Assembly (NCBI RefSeq): GCF_025766255.1
Contig: NW_026516693.1
Location: 62,001 to 126,000 of the forward strand
Reading direction: 5' to 3'
DNA: 64,000 nucleotides
DNA from: Zychaea mexicana
Lineage: Eukaryota; Mucoromycota; Mucoromycetes; Mucorales; Lichtheimiaceae
The notes beneath the pieces are model-generated. The model was given only the letters and a program-made list of their open reading frames with translations. It searched no databases and was not told the DNA's origin. The translations under genes and the position numbers were made by a program. This document shows positions 44,001 to 57,266 of the stretch, piece after piece. The first letter of the stretch is position 1. The number at the start of each line of letters is the position of its first letter.

Positions 44001-45747
44001 AACCATGCATTCTCTTTAGCAGGATCGTATCGAAGATATGCATCCTTGTTGGTCTCCATCTCTTGCAAACTACATAGGAGCTCATCAGTATCATGACTTG
44101 AAAGACACAGTCATCAGAAGATGAGGAAACATATGGAAATCATACGCAATAACATAGAAATCAGGATCAAATGGCTTGTCATCTTCTGTTTTCGATTGTT
44201 CGACAATCCACTTGGTCAAAGATTCCGTTGGTAAATTTCCATGAACGTTCCATGTACCTGCAAAAATCCTAAGATGTATACGGATCCCGTACATAGAGTG
44301 AGTAACACTATTTCCTTGTAGATGTGTCTGTGTGACATAGAGTTTCGCTGCATAATTTTCTTTGTTCCTCTCACTTTGCATTATCCCATTTGACAAATTC
44401 TTCCTCACGACCCATTAATCTGGCGTGAATCCAATGTTGCTTGGCAGTTATGGCTGGGATGTTGTTATTGTTAATGACTGCTTTGGAAGCTGCACGAGTT
44501 CCAGCACGTCGCAAATTTACGAATTTTGCGGAATCTGTGCGTTGGGCGGGCAAAACGTACGGTAGAGCGCTTTCATTCTTGGTTGGCATAGTAACTGCCC
44601 GAGCAACCCTTTTAGCTACTGCTTATTTCATCGGATGTTAGCTTGATTTTCGGCCATTATGCATATCTTATGTTCCAATATGCGTATGCATGTGTGATAC
44701 TTGCAGCCATATTTACGATAAGCACTTGTCCATTTGTGAGAATTGGATTCCACATTATAGTTGTTCTTGTCTGTATAGACCCAACATATCAAGTGAATTA
44801 AAAAATCTTAAAATCCTCCCATGAATTTTCTTCTACAAGTTATGACGTTTGTTTAATAACTTACGAGCAACTTCAATCAATGTGCGGAGCTCTTCCAGCA
44901 TGTCAACCATTTCAGTCTCCTCGGGAAAAATGACGGCCACCGACGTTGGCTCTCGGTTCTTTGCTTTTACCGAAAGTGTCACAAGGATATCTTTACATAG
45001 ACAACAATAACCAGAGTTTGGGTCAGTTAACCCTGCCTTCAATCGTCCTCTCCTCTCGTTTCTTTTCTCTAATCAGTCAATACCAGGCTGTAATTTCTTG
45101 TTTTTTGGTGTTGTCTGAGCTGCATAAATGATATAAATAGTTTTAGCCTGTTATGTCAAGATAATGATAATTCTAATTACTGCATTTTTATACCAACCAA
45201 TGCTATATTGAAAACCGTCATATACAGGAAGTATCTTGTGTACAATAGGAGGCATATTGTTGGGCTGCTCCTCGAGCACCAAAACGCTATTGGAAGAGTG
45301 AGATAGAACTTGTCGGGTATATGATATCTTTGCAAGTTTACTTTTATTACCAAGCTTCATCGTTTCGAGTGACAACAGCCAAGTAATGCTGATTTCCGTC
45401 GTTTGATCCCACAGGTGTCGAGTCGAGTTCCTGCAATCTGACTCTAACACAGTATAAATCGAAAGACAGAATGGTCAAGGTTTGAGCGTTTGTGTAATAG
45501 AAAAAAAGCTGTTGAGCGAAATGAATTAACAGGCTGAAATCGCGTCGTTATATATGTGAGTATGCACACAAACTAGCATAATATTTTTAAGCACCAAGGA
45601 GTAGAAAAGAAAAAAAAAGGATATGCATTGTATAGTGTCTGGTGGATTGACCATTCCTTTCATTAAAGGACTGAATGACTTGCTCTGCTTTTCTTGCTTT
45701 CTGCCATTGCTAGGCGATTTTTGCTGTTCTTGTGTTGGTTTTACCAT
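41005..45747 (-). CDS. OCRL/INPP5B-type inositol polyphosphate 5-phosphatase with PH, ASH and RhoGAP-like domains
   Basis: Clear exons on the minus strand: ...-45351, 45198-45286, 44865-44990, 44375-44618, 44146-44268, 43952-44069, 43759-43875, 43393-43667, 43210-43318, 42952-43061, 42705-42882, 41930-42610, 41409-41774, 41222-41339 and 41005-41123; all phases agree. It removes the 5-phosphate from PI(4,5)P2 and related lipids on endosomal and Golgi membranes. Order: PH-like domain (RVRLQELDSTPVG to EELRTLIEVA), then the catalytic domain with FAGTWNVHGN, LQEMETNKDAYL, GIMNMMGNKGGVGVRL, IWLGDLNYRINL and RRAPSWTDRILWK. The ASH beta-sandwich (SSFVEFGDVHFMEYKERTL) follows, then a RhoGAP-like end with a long Asp/Ser-rich insert (about 41560-41660) and LVAFLECLPEPVIP. 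The first exon is uncertain: an ATG at 45747 begins a basic Gln/Lys-rich head, but I found no convincing donor to join it to the PH exon. Confidence 0.88.
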
Positions 45748-45996
45748 CGTGAGCTCATCAAGTGTAAAAAGTTAATATGCCCGTAGCATGCACCAAATTT
45801 TTATTAAATTACCCGGTGGACCAGATATTCTTCCTTACATGGCAAGAAATGATCGCCACTAAATGAGGCATGTATCCCCGCCATACGATAGTTTTGATAG
45901 TGAAAGAAACTTTACTAGTAATTCATCAACTAGCTAACTTGCTATATTATATAAATACAATGGTGGCGATGATAAGAGAAATCATGCAACTTCTTA

Positions 45997-48900
45997 TTAT
46001 TGCTGTCGCGCATCATAACCAGGAGATTCCACCAGTTCAACTGGAGGAATGGCAGATTGAAGCACGTCGTACGGCTCGAGAATGACCTGGCCAAGCTGTG
46101 CAGCTTCATCAATGGCGATAACAGCGATAGCTAAGGTGTTTTCGCCTTGGGTGTTTACGATACCCTTTGGCAGGTAATACTGAGTTTGAGGACCGAGATC
46201 ATTGGCGTAGCGACCCATGTTCCAGCCGTTCACGTACAAGATTGTGCGATAACGGGTCTTGCTGTCATCAATGTAGCGGAGGCTCAAGGGAGCGTCGTAA
46301 CCGTCGGGAATGTTTACTTCGAATGAAGTACGGTACCAAGAAACACCAGTGCGGCTGTTGCTCTCGGGAATAGATGCGTCTTCCCATTCGTTGTCAGGGA
46401 AGCCAGGCAAATGCCAGCCATTACGCTCACCGTATAGACCGCCTTCATTGTATGGGCCTCGGACTGGGTCAGCCAGATCTTCGCCACCAAGGTTACCTGC
46501 GCATAATAAAAGAAAGAATTAGTCTTCTGTTTATGAAAAAAGTGATCACATGGAGATAAGTATACAAACCTTGAACCTTCCAGTCGATCGACCAAATGGT
46601 CTGATTGCTAACACCAAGAAGTTCGGCCTGTGTAAATCCACGTGCTTGTTTCTAACGATAACAATGATATTTAAGGGTTATTAACTTCAGCGAGAACCTA
46701 CGTGCCTAAAGTTGAAGAGGATAAATTTGTTAAAAGTGGGAAACGTACATAGTCATCATCTGCATTGAAATCATCTTCGTGTCCAGTGGTCCACAACAGC
46801 AAAGAGATCACGTTTTCGCCTTCGGCGTCGATTAATGTACCGTTCAAGTCAGTAAAGGCATGATTGGCATTATTTTCGATATCAAAACCGCCGAGGTATT
46901 CGCCATTGAGCCATGCAACCCAAGCAGAAGCATCGCCTGAGTGTGCAGTGAGATTGAATCCGGTAATTTCTGAGGAGCCATTGAATGTACCACGGAACCA
47001 AAGGACACCAGTGTGGAAACCTGTTCAGCAATTAAAAGAAAATGTTAATAAAAGGGTGGGCTTTTCTTCCTTTGATTCTGGCTACGCCACAAAAAAGACG
47101 TGTTTACCCACCATAGTCATCGGCATAGAGAATCGGCCAGGTGTCATGAGGAGTTGTAGAGTTGGTGGAAAGATGATCAGCAGTAACCCATTCTGAATCA
47201 TCGAATTCTGGATCCGCTTCAGGGGAGCCAGGACTATACTTCCAAGTAGCTTCCTGAAGATCAGTGTACTGTATATCAGGCTCGGTGAATTCCAAAGTTC
47301 CAGTCCAGATGCCGTGTTCGCCTTGCTCTAATTGGACTTGTTCACCGTTCCATGTCATGGAAGTTATATCGTCGGGAAGAACCACTTGGATAGCGGTTGT
47401 TTCATCAATGTCACCAGTGAATGCGATGGACGACTCCGAAACAGAAGCAGTGCGAACAAGGTAAGGACCGTGAATCAAAACACGAGTGTCCTTGTTAATG
47501 GGAGTTGCCCACCAGCGCAATGCAGAGCGGTATCCGGCAATAAGAACAAGCAAATCTTTTTCAGTTCCACCAGAGATATACACTGGAGTAGTACCGCTGG
47601 GGTGCTTGTAAGTGAGCTGCAAGATGCCATCAGCAGTTTCGGACGTGACCGAGTCATCCGCTTCGACCTGAGTATCGTCGCCGTTAACCTTGATGGCAAA
47701 TTCACCGTCTTCTTCTTCATAGGCATAGACAACAATGACGTCGTGCGATCCCATATCTTGATGAGTAAAGATTTCACTGGTCGAATAGACCAAATGTTGC
47801 GAATTAAAGTCAAAGTCAGTCGTCAAGATCTTGGCGTCTCGACCATTCAAAACTAGCTTGCTGCTTCGTGGAATTTCAAAGTTTCCGTCGGTTGTTTCAA
47901 TCTTGATATGGAATCTGGTTAAAAAAGAGAGAAAAGGTTCAGATATACCATATGTCAACTTGCTAATGATGCTGAGGGTATACCATTTACATAGTAAAAG
48001 TAGCTAAATCGTTTGTGTGTGATAAAATACGACTTACTCATCCAAATCTTCAGACTTGGAAAGCCAATGCTGAGCAACGTAGAACTTTGTCGGCGTATTA
48101 ACATCAGCAAGACCATCGATGAGAATAATATCGCTATTATCGCTTTCGGGCTCAAAACGCTCTGTCGTTAAGAATGGTTTAACCGTGTGAAGGAAGGTAG
48201 CTATAAGTAACGCATTTAGTTAGTATTGCTTGAAAGACTTTCCGTGGATATTCTTTTACAATGTGTCACCTTGTAACTTGTTCTCGTAAGCCTTGGTAGT
48301 CATGAGACCTGGCTCTGTGATTGCTGCACCGTAGTCGTAGGACGTGTACACAGCTGCATAAAATTAAGAAAGTATCTAATGTATAAGTATGGTATGGTCT
48401 GCCGTAGGTTCGTTTTTCTGTTCCTGTATCACAAAATACAACTTACTTGGCTTTGGAATACCGCCCCAACTTGTACCGCCATATGTCATGTACAAGTTTT
48501 GGATACGTATTCCCTGTGCATAGTTGTTCTTGTAATAAACCTTGGCATATTGCTCGTTCACCATTTTATAGCACTATGAATGTTACCAATTGAATGCAGC
48601 GTCAGTATATTTGTCAGCACTACCAGTTTCTAGCTTTGTGCGCCTAAAGTTTCTGTATACGAAAGCATCCATGTACCTCCGGATATCCCGGACCGCCCCA
48701 TGGGTCGAAGGCACCACCCTGGAATTCATAGACAGCCATTGGTTGCTCATCGTTTGTACGTTCATGGTAGTCTCGCCAGTCTGTGCTGCGATTATTAGGC
48801 CATGCAAGAGGGTTGCTGCAGTCAAATCCAGCCGGATAACGGTCCCAGCCGTATATGTCGGGTGCTCCCTCTCCGCGGGCAAAGTTTCCGTTCGTCCCCA

Positions 48901-49868
48901 CGTCATTGAAAATTGTTGGAACTACCATACCATCGTCAAGGAACTTTTGTTTAAGATGCTCCATATAGTGGGGATCGGTGTTGAAGCTGAACTCGTTGTC
49001 TAGTTGGTTCATGATAACGGGTCCACCTTCAGTAATTTGGTTGGCAGCCATGTACTTGTCGATCGCGGTGAGCCATCTATCGTGGTTTATTATAGTGAGT
49101 CCTTCTAACACTTTCTAAACAGAGAGTGTCACTGATCCTTACTCTTCTGTGTTCGCATTATTCTCGGGATTATATTTTCTAGCAGGGCTATGCATATCCA
49201 TAAGCCAGCTGGGGAAGCCTCCACAATCCTATAATACGTCGATAAGGTAATTCATCATGAATACAATGATCTTACTTGTAGAAGAGATACTAGCGACAAC
49301 ACTACTTGTCACCATCCAATGTCAATATATATACATAATACGCACCAGCTCAGAATTGATATATGGACCAGCGCGTGTGATAACATGGAGGCCTACTTCT
49401 GCTGCTGCATCAAATGCTTTCTGTACATCGCGGATGCCCTCAAAATCGTAGACACCTTTCTTTGGCGAGTGATAGCCCCAGAAAAAGTAGAAAGAGACAC
49501 CATTGTAGTCAAGCGCCTTGAATTTTTGCAGAATGTCGAGCCATAAGCCTGGTGAAGGGAGACGGTAGTACTACAAAATCGTGAAATCATTTAGTTTGTA
49601 TAAAAGAAACCTTTTTTTCCTGGTCGTGTAAATATAATGAGATAATGCTTACATGAAACTCGCCACTGAAAAGGAACAATCGCTCTCCTTGGACTTTTAC
49701 AGTGTATGTATCCCAAGACACCAAATCAGTCAGACCGTTGGTTAAGTCAGTGCTATTGCCTCCTTCATTCTGTCTTCTTGCCAAGTTCTGTCGGATAGGC
49801 ACTGCGATAACAGATGTCACCGCAGCAATCGCCAGTGATATGCTCGTCAAGGCACCTTTCAAAAGCAT
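45997..49868 (-). CDS. Secreted GH35 beta-galactosidase, 985 aa, eleven exons
   Basis: Exons 49653-49868, 49346-49570, 49143-49228, 48677-49076, 48447-48573, 48270-48353, 48038-48200, 47112-47914, 46749-47020, 46570-46651 and 45997-46496 (minus strand) close in phase. It hydrolyses terminal beta-galactosides outside the cell. Signal peptide MLLKGALTSISLAIAAVTSV. TIM-barrel motifs: GVSFYFFWGYHSPKKGVYDF, RAGPYINSEL, DCGGFPSWL, acid/base Glu204 in NQLDNEFS, nucleophile Glu293 in VYEFQGGAFDPWGG, and YMTYGGTSWGG. Beta-domains follow, including ADDYG-FHTGVLWFRGTFNG (joined across a splice) and, near the end, PGFPDNEWEDASI and RTSFEVNIP. Length matches fungal GH35 enzymes of about 1000 aa. The usual ENE before the acid/base Glu reads DNE here. 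Expect N-glycosylation (several N-x-S/T). It lies 250 bp upstream of the OCRL-like gene on the same strand. Confidence 0.95.
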
Positions 49869-52800
49869 TATATTATCAACTGCTGTGCGTGTCGAAGACT
49901 TGATCACAAAAAGAAGAAAAATCAAGTATTCAAGCAGGTTTTATAGAGGGAGCGAAAGGGACCAGTAAGTGGCGCTTATTATCTAAGCAGCTAATGCATG
50001 GGAATTTTGTATCTTAGCACGTTTGCTATGCAGCTTATGCTGCTGTTTCTCTCTGGATCTCCTCCATTTTGTCACTTAGTTCTCGCTTCTGTTCCGAAGG
50101 CATTACAAGGTGATCTCTTTCAGGTTGTTATACGAAATCTTGGTGACACAGGATCTTCAATAGGATCAATGCTATAATCACATCACACATTTTAATAGTA
50201 TCCCATCATAAACGTATTTTCTGCTAACATTCAAGATCCCTTTCATATGAATATAATAAAGCTATTTGAAGTGTTGCGGAAGCTTACTCTGTGATAATTT
50301 AAAGGAGAAAGGAACATGGATAGTGCTATGCTTTAGGTATATAAAAAGCAGAGGATGGCTCACCCAATCATGGCAAAGTAATGGCCCACATCATCCGGAA
50401 GGATCGAAAAATATATTTCCCGTCTGCGAACTAGAAGACCTCCGGGTTCTCTTTACAATAGTCCACTCTTCTTAATCCAATCTTCTGTCATCGTTGTAAC
50501 AGACGCGGTGTACAGGCTAGAAATTTCTCAACCAGTTAGTGTTTCTTTTTTTACGCTATTCTCCAGTCAGATGACTCTAATGTATCCGTTCCTCGGATAT
50601 TCGTTGTAGTCTATCGCATATATCTCACGAATGGAGAATTACCATTTGAAAATGTGTCAAAAATTCCGGTGCTAACTCTATCAAGTTTCTGTTCTTTTAC
50701 AATAAGGTGTACTCAGGTTCCCCATCACGCTTGCTAAATAGTATACACTGCCCATCCTCACGAACCTACTGTCTCACTTCCTCTTTGCTCTTAAGAAATC
50801 TTGGGTCTACGTAACACTTCTCTACTTAAAGGGCTTAGTTTTGAAATTACATAAACAGCTTACCTAAGAACTTTGTTTTTTGACCCCTACACCCTTGCAC
50901 TACTGGGAGTGTTGATTATCATTTCTCCAGAGTACATGATGATTTGGAAGACGAAATAACACCTCAGGTGGATATCACAAAAATCGTCTTGTACGTGAGA
51001 GCTCAAATAGGGACTACCACAACCGACTTCTTTCCTAAATGCTCATTGTCATAGTCTTGGTATTTTTCACCCGTTTAATGGCACCTACGTAATCTATTTA
51101 TCTCAATAGACATGCAGCCATATCGTTTAAAGAACAAGTATGTGCTACTTTATACTAGGTCGACAACAGTCACTGTGTGCTGGCTGCTTGTAGGTGTGTT
51201 TTGATAACTTTTATACACGATTACATAGTTAATTAGGTCCGAACTAAATCTATAGCAGCCTTTGTTTGAATCTTGCTGTGCTTAGCGAGATAAATTGCCA
51301 CCGCCAGTCAAGCTCCACACAACATATGAAACACTTATTGAACATTGTTTTCCATGATTTTCGGCTAATTGGCATCGTTGCCGCTGCAGCACTAGTTAAT
51401 AGGAAAATACGTTTTCAAGACTCTCTATCAATGCCTTTCTCAACTTTGTATTTATGTGTACCGCACTTCTATCATTTGCGCTCAAACGGTCATACATGTG
51501 CTCAGCGTTAATTGCCCCTCTCCCTTGGGTATTGTTTCCGGTCGTTGTATATTCAAAGATTGTGAAATTGCTAAATATACTTTTGAAAGTGACAACATAA
51601 GTCAAGGAAAGAGACACAAATGATGTCCATCTTCATGTTTATTGTTGAAACGGAAACACAGCATTTGAGGTCAAAGTTCGTATGGGGCATATGTCAGTAA
51701 TGGTTTTTGAGCACGGTAGGATTATTGGATAACATGGGCCGAGAGTAATGCTAGTGGCATACACAGCGCTCCTGTTACATCCAGTATTTGTGTAGCTATG
51801 TGGTAAAGCTATTAGCGCGGCACGATGCTTATAATATAATTGAAACAGAAGCTATGATGAACTGCTGGAGCTACCCTATCGCTACCTATATTGTAAGTGT
51901 TACATACAACACCAACGTCATCTCACAACAAAAACAAATGATTGCGAAAAACCTTTACGCGCACTATCATGTCCGCATTGCGCGATGTCGTGCCAATGCC
52001 CAGGGTTCAGCTCCCTGCGCCAAGAATTCAAGCAGCGTCTGCATAACAATACAAAGCAAGTCCCATAGTGTGTCGGTTGCGCTTGCCTCTAATGGCCCAT
52101 ACAAATGAGCAGCTTCGCTCCACATCTACAAGTCACGTGATGGAGATTTGAATGAAGTGCGCTAGGAGTCGTGATGCGAATACCAAGCTAGCAATTGCAG
52201 TAAAAAAGATTACCGAAGGCCTTACACTAAGGAGAGTCATTACTGTCTATAGGTTCGCAGCGATAAAACAGAGACAGAAGTAAAACAAATACGTTGTATT
52301 TTCATTTCTACTCTTTCACAGAAGTTATGATTCTTTTTCTGATCGAGCGTGCAAAATCAATAAAAGCTCATAGCGATAAGCAAAGCTAGACCACGGTCGA
52401 AGGACAACGGTATAAAATATTTGATTTCAGCGATAGGATAGCTATTTAATATAAGCAACGATACCATTTTATTTGTTTGTGTTACGATATGCATCAATTT
52501 TTTTTTTTTGCATGTTTTCTTAGCTCAAAGAGTGAGGCGCTGTATTTGGAGAAAACCATATTGCAACAAGCCTATAGATATCATCAGAATAGATGAAATG
52601 GGTCTCTCAGCACCGCGTCCAAAGATAATTACTGGAAAGGGCGAAGTCAGGGAGACAGACCGGTGTTTGTTGTCAGGTTTCGATTGTGTTGGATACTGGT
52701 AGAATAACTTACAGCAAGCAGTCCTTCTTTTGGCAATGTTATCTTCTAGTGTGCCTTCGGGTTCCATGATGCCATCAGAACTGATGTTGCAACGGAATTG

Positions 52801-53950
52801 TAAGGCGTATATATGTATGTGTTAATGTATATTCTGGCGATGGTGTGATGACAGATTACCTATAGGAAGAATATCAATGTCAATTAATTCGACGTGAGCT
52901 TAATGTTGTCTCACAAATAGGCTGTTGCACTGACGATACGTATCAATTCAATGTCCTCGAAAGCTTGTATCGCTTTCCGTAACGTAAAAAAACATTTCGC
53001 GAGTAGCAAGGCCCATTGATAGTGTTGCTACTGAATATGCGGTAAAATTGATCCACGCTGTATAGGGAGAGCACTGTCTACGCAAGTACAATCTGGAGAT
53101 AATGTTGCAAAAGTGTTAAAGTATGGGCGTCTTGGTAGGTTCTAGCTGGTATATCCACCAACAATCCTTTATAGCATCGCTTATTAACGTAGAGAAAAAC
53201 ATTGATTTTGAACAGCCGTTATCCACGTAGTATACGGCCTGCGCCACCACTTCATTCAAACCACACACCGCCTGACAGGATCCTAATTTTCAGTGATGTT
53301 TTCTGGGTATCGTCTGATTCCAAATTACAAATCGCACACTACGGACGGTAATCGGACGATACTAAAAATTAAATGCGTATGCCGCAGAGATACGGACAAG
53401 GATCCGTTCAAGATAATAGAACTTATATTATTGAACCAACCATTTTTTGGCCAGACTACAAAGGAAAGTGATACACCTTAATATTGTTTTTATATTCTGT
53501 AAAGTATTTAAAATCGACACACGCTCTAAAAGATGGTGAATATGAGTTTCGTGTCTTTCACTTATATTGTATCTATGTGAGAAGATTTAAAGAAACAGGG
53601 AACAGGAGCTCGGTCAAACGTTATGGTTTAATAGAAAAATGAAATGCAATATCTATATCGATAACATCAGCCGAAGACAATCCTCGATAGCAACAGCTGC
53701 AGCTACAACGTGAATACTTGAGTATAATGCAGATGTAAGTGCCGCATACATCTTAGGCTGGCAAAAAATGTGATGAATTATGTAGTGGCAGAGCACCGAA
53801 AAAGAAATCAAACAAGCACAATTAAAAAAAAACAGCCACTAAATGGTAGCTACCACAAACAACCCTGTGTATATTATACAGCGCTGCAATAAAAGCCTCC
53901 CAAAAAAAGACGGGCAACGAAAAAGTTTCAAATGTCAGATTTGACAGTTA
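49869..53950. other. 4-kb gene-poor stretch
   Basis: I see no gene I can support. Open frames are short and without family signatures, for example 51788-52108 (plus) and 52525-52767 (minus; LTSPFPVIIFGRGAERP vaguely recalls transposase relics). The first few hundred bases are the GH35 promoter. Confidence 0.45.
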
Positions 53951-53951
53951 T

Positions 53952-54034
53952 TGGTAACAGTGAGATTCGAACTCACGCCTCTTGCGAGACCAGAACTTGA
54001 GTCTGGCGCCTTAGACCAACTCGGCCATGTTACC
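53952..54034 (-). tRNA. tRNA-Leu (anticodon CAA)
   Basis: On the minus strand the sequence starts ggtaacatggccgagttggt and ends gttcgaatctcactgttacc plus discriminator A (83 nt). Acceptor arms GGTAACA/TGTTACC pair fully. The anticodon stem CCAGA/TCTGG closes the loop CTCAAGT, giving anticodon CAA, which reads UUG. A long variable arm (tctcgcaagaggcg), the D-loop of a class II tRNA and the T-loop TTCGAAT are present. There is no intron, although eukaryotic tRNA-Leu(CAA) genes often have one. Confidence 0.95.
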
Positions 54035-54114
54035 TCATGCTACCTCAACCCGTAATAAAATTGATATGCATTAAGTTATACACCTTTTATTAAATTATTA
54101 TATTATTGAATGAG

Positions 54115-54134
54115 ATGATGATGATGATGATGAT
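54115..54134. repeat. (GAT)n microsatellite
   Basis: About six to seven gat units between the tRNA gene and MITE copy 3. Confidence 0.8.
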
Positions 54135-54293
54135 TGATTAATATCATTATTTTTTGCTTAAAACTCTTAAGAAAATACATAAGAAACCCCAGAAAAATTC
54201 AGTAAAATATAATACCACCCAACAGCAACAACATTAAACAGTAACAACAACTCATCTACTAACAGCTAAGTGTTAAGTAACCTTACTCAATTG

Positions 54294-55113
54294 TAGGGGC
54301 CGTAATCTGACCCACGGGTCAAAACCAACCCGCGGGTTGAGGACAGGTCAACGGGTCGGGTTGATGCTTTTCTGACCCACGGGTCAACCTGTCTAACCCT
54401 TGACCCGACCCGTTGACCCGTTGTAACCCATGTATACATATGATATCTATAAGGTACTTGTATTCAAGTAGTCAATCTTCTTGTTGGGAAGGATCATTAT
54501 ATTAAAGATGTAGTTGTCAATATGTCTGCTATAGAACTGTAACATAAAACGTACTTATATTCTTTTTCATTGTGGGATCATATTTTATATTCAAAAGTGT
54601 AAGATAAGTAAGCTATAAGCAATATATGTAATAGTAGTAAAGAAGTAGCAAAGTAAAGAAGTAGCAATAGTACAATGAGAATAGGAATTAAGAAAAGAAA
54701 AATGAAAGAAGAAGGAAGAAATGAAAAGAAAAGGGAAAAGGGAAAAGGATTAGGGGCATTTAAAGGAAGTCGATTTTCAACCACGCTTTTACCTTTACAC
54801 TTTTTTATGCATGTGAGCCCAAGTGGTTCCTTTATGACGGCACTCTTTACCTCTGAGAACAATCGCACACAAAGTAGATGTTGCTGGCACTGCTAAGAAT
54901 TTGCGTGCCATCTTGGAGAGCTGCGTGCGCTTCCAGTACTCGAGTTCAGGTTGAATGACACTTGATCCTTCATTACAGTATTAGCATCAGTCTTAACTTG
55001 TCAAGTGTTGACCTGTCGGGTTGAACTGGTTAAATCAGGTTAATGTTCTTTTGACCCACAGGTCAACGGGTCAGACCCTTGACCCGACCCCACCCGACCT
55101 TTTGCGATCCCCA
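54294..55113. mobile_element. Non-autonomous hAT-like MITE, copy 3 (about 820 bp)
   Basis: Colinear with copy 1 (6296-7222): TAGGGGCCGTAATCTGACCC at the left, the same GACCCG subterminal array, then the shared interior (catatgatatctata, aaagaagtagcaaag) and a decayed right end gcgatcccca. It lacks about 100 bp of copy 1, mainly in the purine-rich middle. The flanking 8-mers (ctcaattg, agtgtaat) do not match, so this copy is older than copy 1. Confidence 0.85.
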
Positions 55114-57266
55114 AGTGTAATTTAAAGAAGCACAATATTTCTGCTAAATCTTTAGATGATTACCACTTATTATAAAAGTACAAAGTTGCTTCAGAGAGTG
55201 CCAGGTGTTGTGTTTCATTATTTGAGCTGCTGTATAGCTAATAAAAGAAAACCTGAATTTAGGCTATGGCGAGACCGTGTTGAGTACGGAAAAAAGCTGT
55301 TAAATTCAATGTAGTTAAGTTTAATAAGCGTTCCACAAGTATGTCACATCATATAAGAAAAGTACATAAATAGTGCATCAAAGTGATGGCAGAATACTAT
55401 TCATTATTCATTATATCCTCGTTGTAGGATGAGACTGATAATAATACAAGGTGCAAACTAATTATAGTTGCTTACTACTGCAAGTATGTGAAATTTTCAA
55501 AAACTGCTTCAGAATAAGAAGGGAAGGAGCTTGTTGTACGTAATGGGGTCAAAGAACCATTGTAAAGCAAATAAAGTAGTCGAAGATGCGTGCTAAATAA
55601 GTTTGATAAAAAAAAGGAAGGTGATGGGAGTGCGATGATGCTTGGCTTGATGGGCCTGTAGCAGACAAATTACCAGTATATCGTTATAAGCGCTAGACTT
55701 CATATCGCTCAACCCAAACTAATCGAATTTCAAGAGGGTGAATGACCGTTTTAAAGGCATGCTCAATATTTCCACTATGATATATTGAAGTAACTTAACT
55801 TAGCAATATTAATAAAAAGTTGCAAGAGAAAAATTGAAAAGTAGTATATCATATAAGATTCAATTACGCAAGAAGTCATTTCTTACTAGATGGTCAGCTC
55901 CTCGGCAATGTTGATCAAGGTTAGAAGCAAGAAGGTTAACTTAGAGTTGTTCCATTTGACCACGTGGCTCTGCGCCAATCCCACTAGTGATTACTTCTGT
56001 TCCGTTTCTAGAACAAAGGCTGATCCACATCAATAGCAAAATACGTTCAAGGGAGATTTTTATTGAGTACCGAATTCTTCTTAAGTTTCTTAGCATAGTT
56101 TAATGTTGTGCGTTGCCATATTATAAGCAAGGCATCAATGATAAGAGTTTTCGGTTTTCTATACCAGCATGAAATCTCAAATAGCATGATGGTCATTCAA
56201 TCTGCGTTAAGGGAAGAGCTCACCGTTTATCATTTGACAATTAGATCATTCTGCTCCACGGTTGGGTTGCAGTCAATGAAACAAGACTGCATTCATCACC
56301 TCGCGCTCATAGGCTTGTTCATCACTCACCATGGCTCTGAAGCGTGCCTTGCTGTGGGATACATATAGTCGCGTCATAAAAAGACGTTTGTGCGGCAATG
56401 TTGCTACTTTGTCGTTCTTAAATACTCAAGTCTTCGGCGGCGTAGGAGCTGAGGATCTCGCATGCCACGGGAGCAACATTCAAATTCTTCAGCAATAGCA
56501 ATGCGTTCCGTTATCCGACGCGTCTTGTCCATTAGATACACCTTCATCTTCTCGCAAGCTAAATGCGGCTTGTTCCTTTGCTAGCTCGCAAGGTTTAGGT
56601 GCTGTATCAAGTAGTAAAATTCGTCGTCTTCTAGTCGTGAACATCGATGCTGGAAGTGTTGGGTTTGCTGATACGCGAGATCGCCGGCACCAATTCCACT
56701 CTTCTTCTGTTCACGGTGTAGGGCTGCTGAAAGATAATTATTGACTGCTCCAGCTTGTTGCTGACAAGCGAAAGATAAAAGTTTAACGCGAAGAGAGAAC
56801 GGAAATAGGCAATTCGTGTACACTCAAAACTGAATGATACCAATACTGCTGGGTTCAGCTCACTCAGTACTCGAGATGCTAGGCTGATGTGGACATCCCC
56901 ACGATATTCGCTTCCTTTTGACTTCATACACTATTTGGGCGAGGCAAACGTGTTCCTGATCTACGAAATCGGTTTTAATCGATAACTGATTACAATGAAC
57001 AAACCGCTAACACGACACTTTCCGACTAGACACGACGGTTGGATATCAACACCTGTTTACAAAGGCAGACCTCCTATTTCTCGTAGAGCAAACCAACTCG
57101 GCGAATATTAAGCTTTTAGAGAAAACCCAACCGAAATACAGAATTACGAAAAAAAAGATACAATAACATCGAAAGTAATGATGATTCGACAGTAAACAAG
57201 CCAACACTTTAAAGTGATGTATCCTTGTAGCTAGATTTCAAATATTTACAAATTTGCTTATTTTAT
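55114..57266. other. Gene-poor stretch with a decayed minus-strand ORF
   Basis: The only coding-like part is 56927-56450 on the minus strand, in two or three frames: YRGDVHISLASRVLSELNPA, then CQQQAGAVNNYLSAALHREQ, IGAGDLAYQQTQHFQHRCSR, LEDDEFYYLIQHL and a basic RRITERIAIAEEFECC helix. It looks like a broken protein gene, perhaps from a mobile element, but I do not recognise it. Confidence 0.35.

Noticed and set aside
45151..45450. Single continuous 99-codon frame in the OCRL 5' region
   Set aside because: The alternative frame with a 63-nt intron (45287-45350) reads VRLQELDSTPVG...YLAVVTRNDEA, which fits a PH-like domain and the phases of all later exons.
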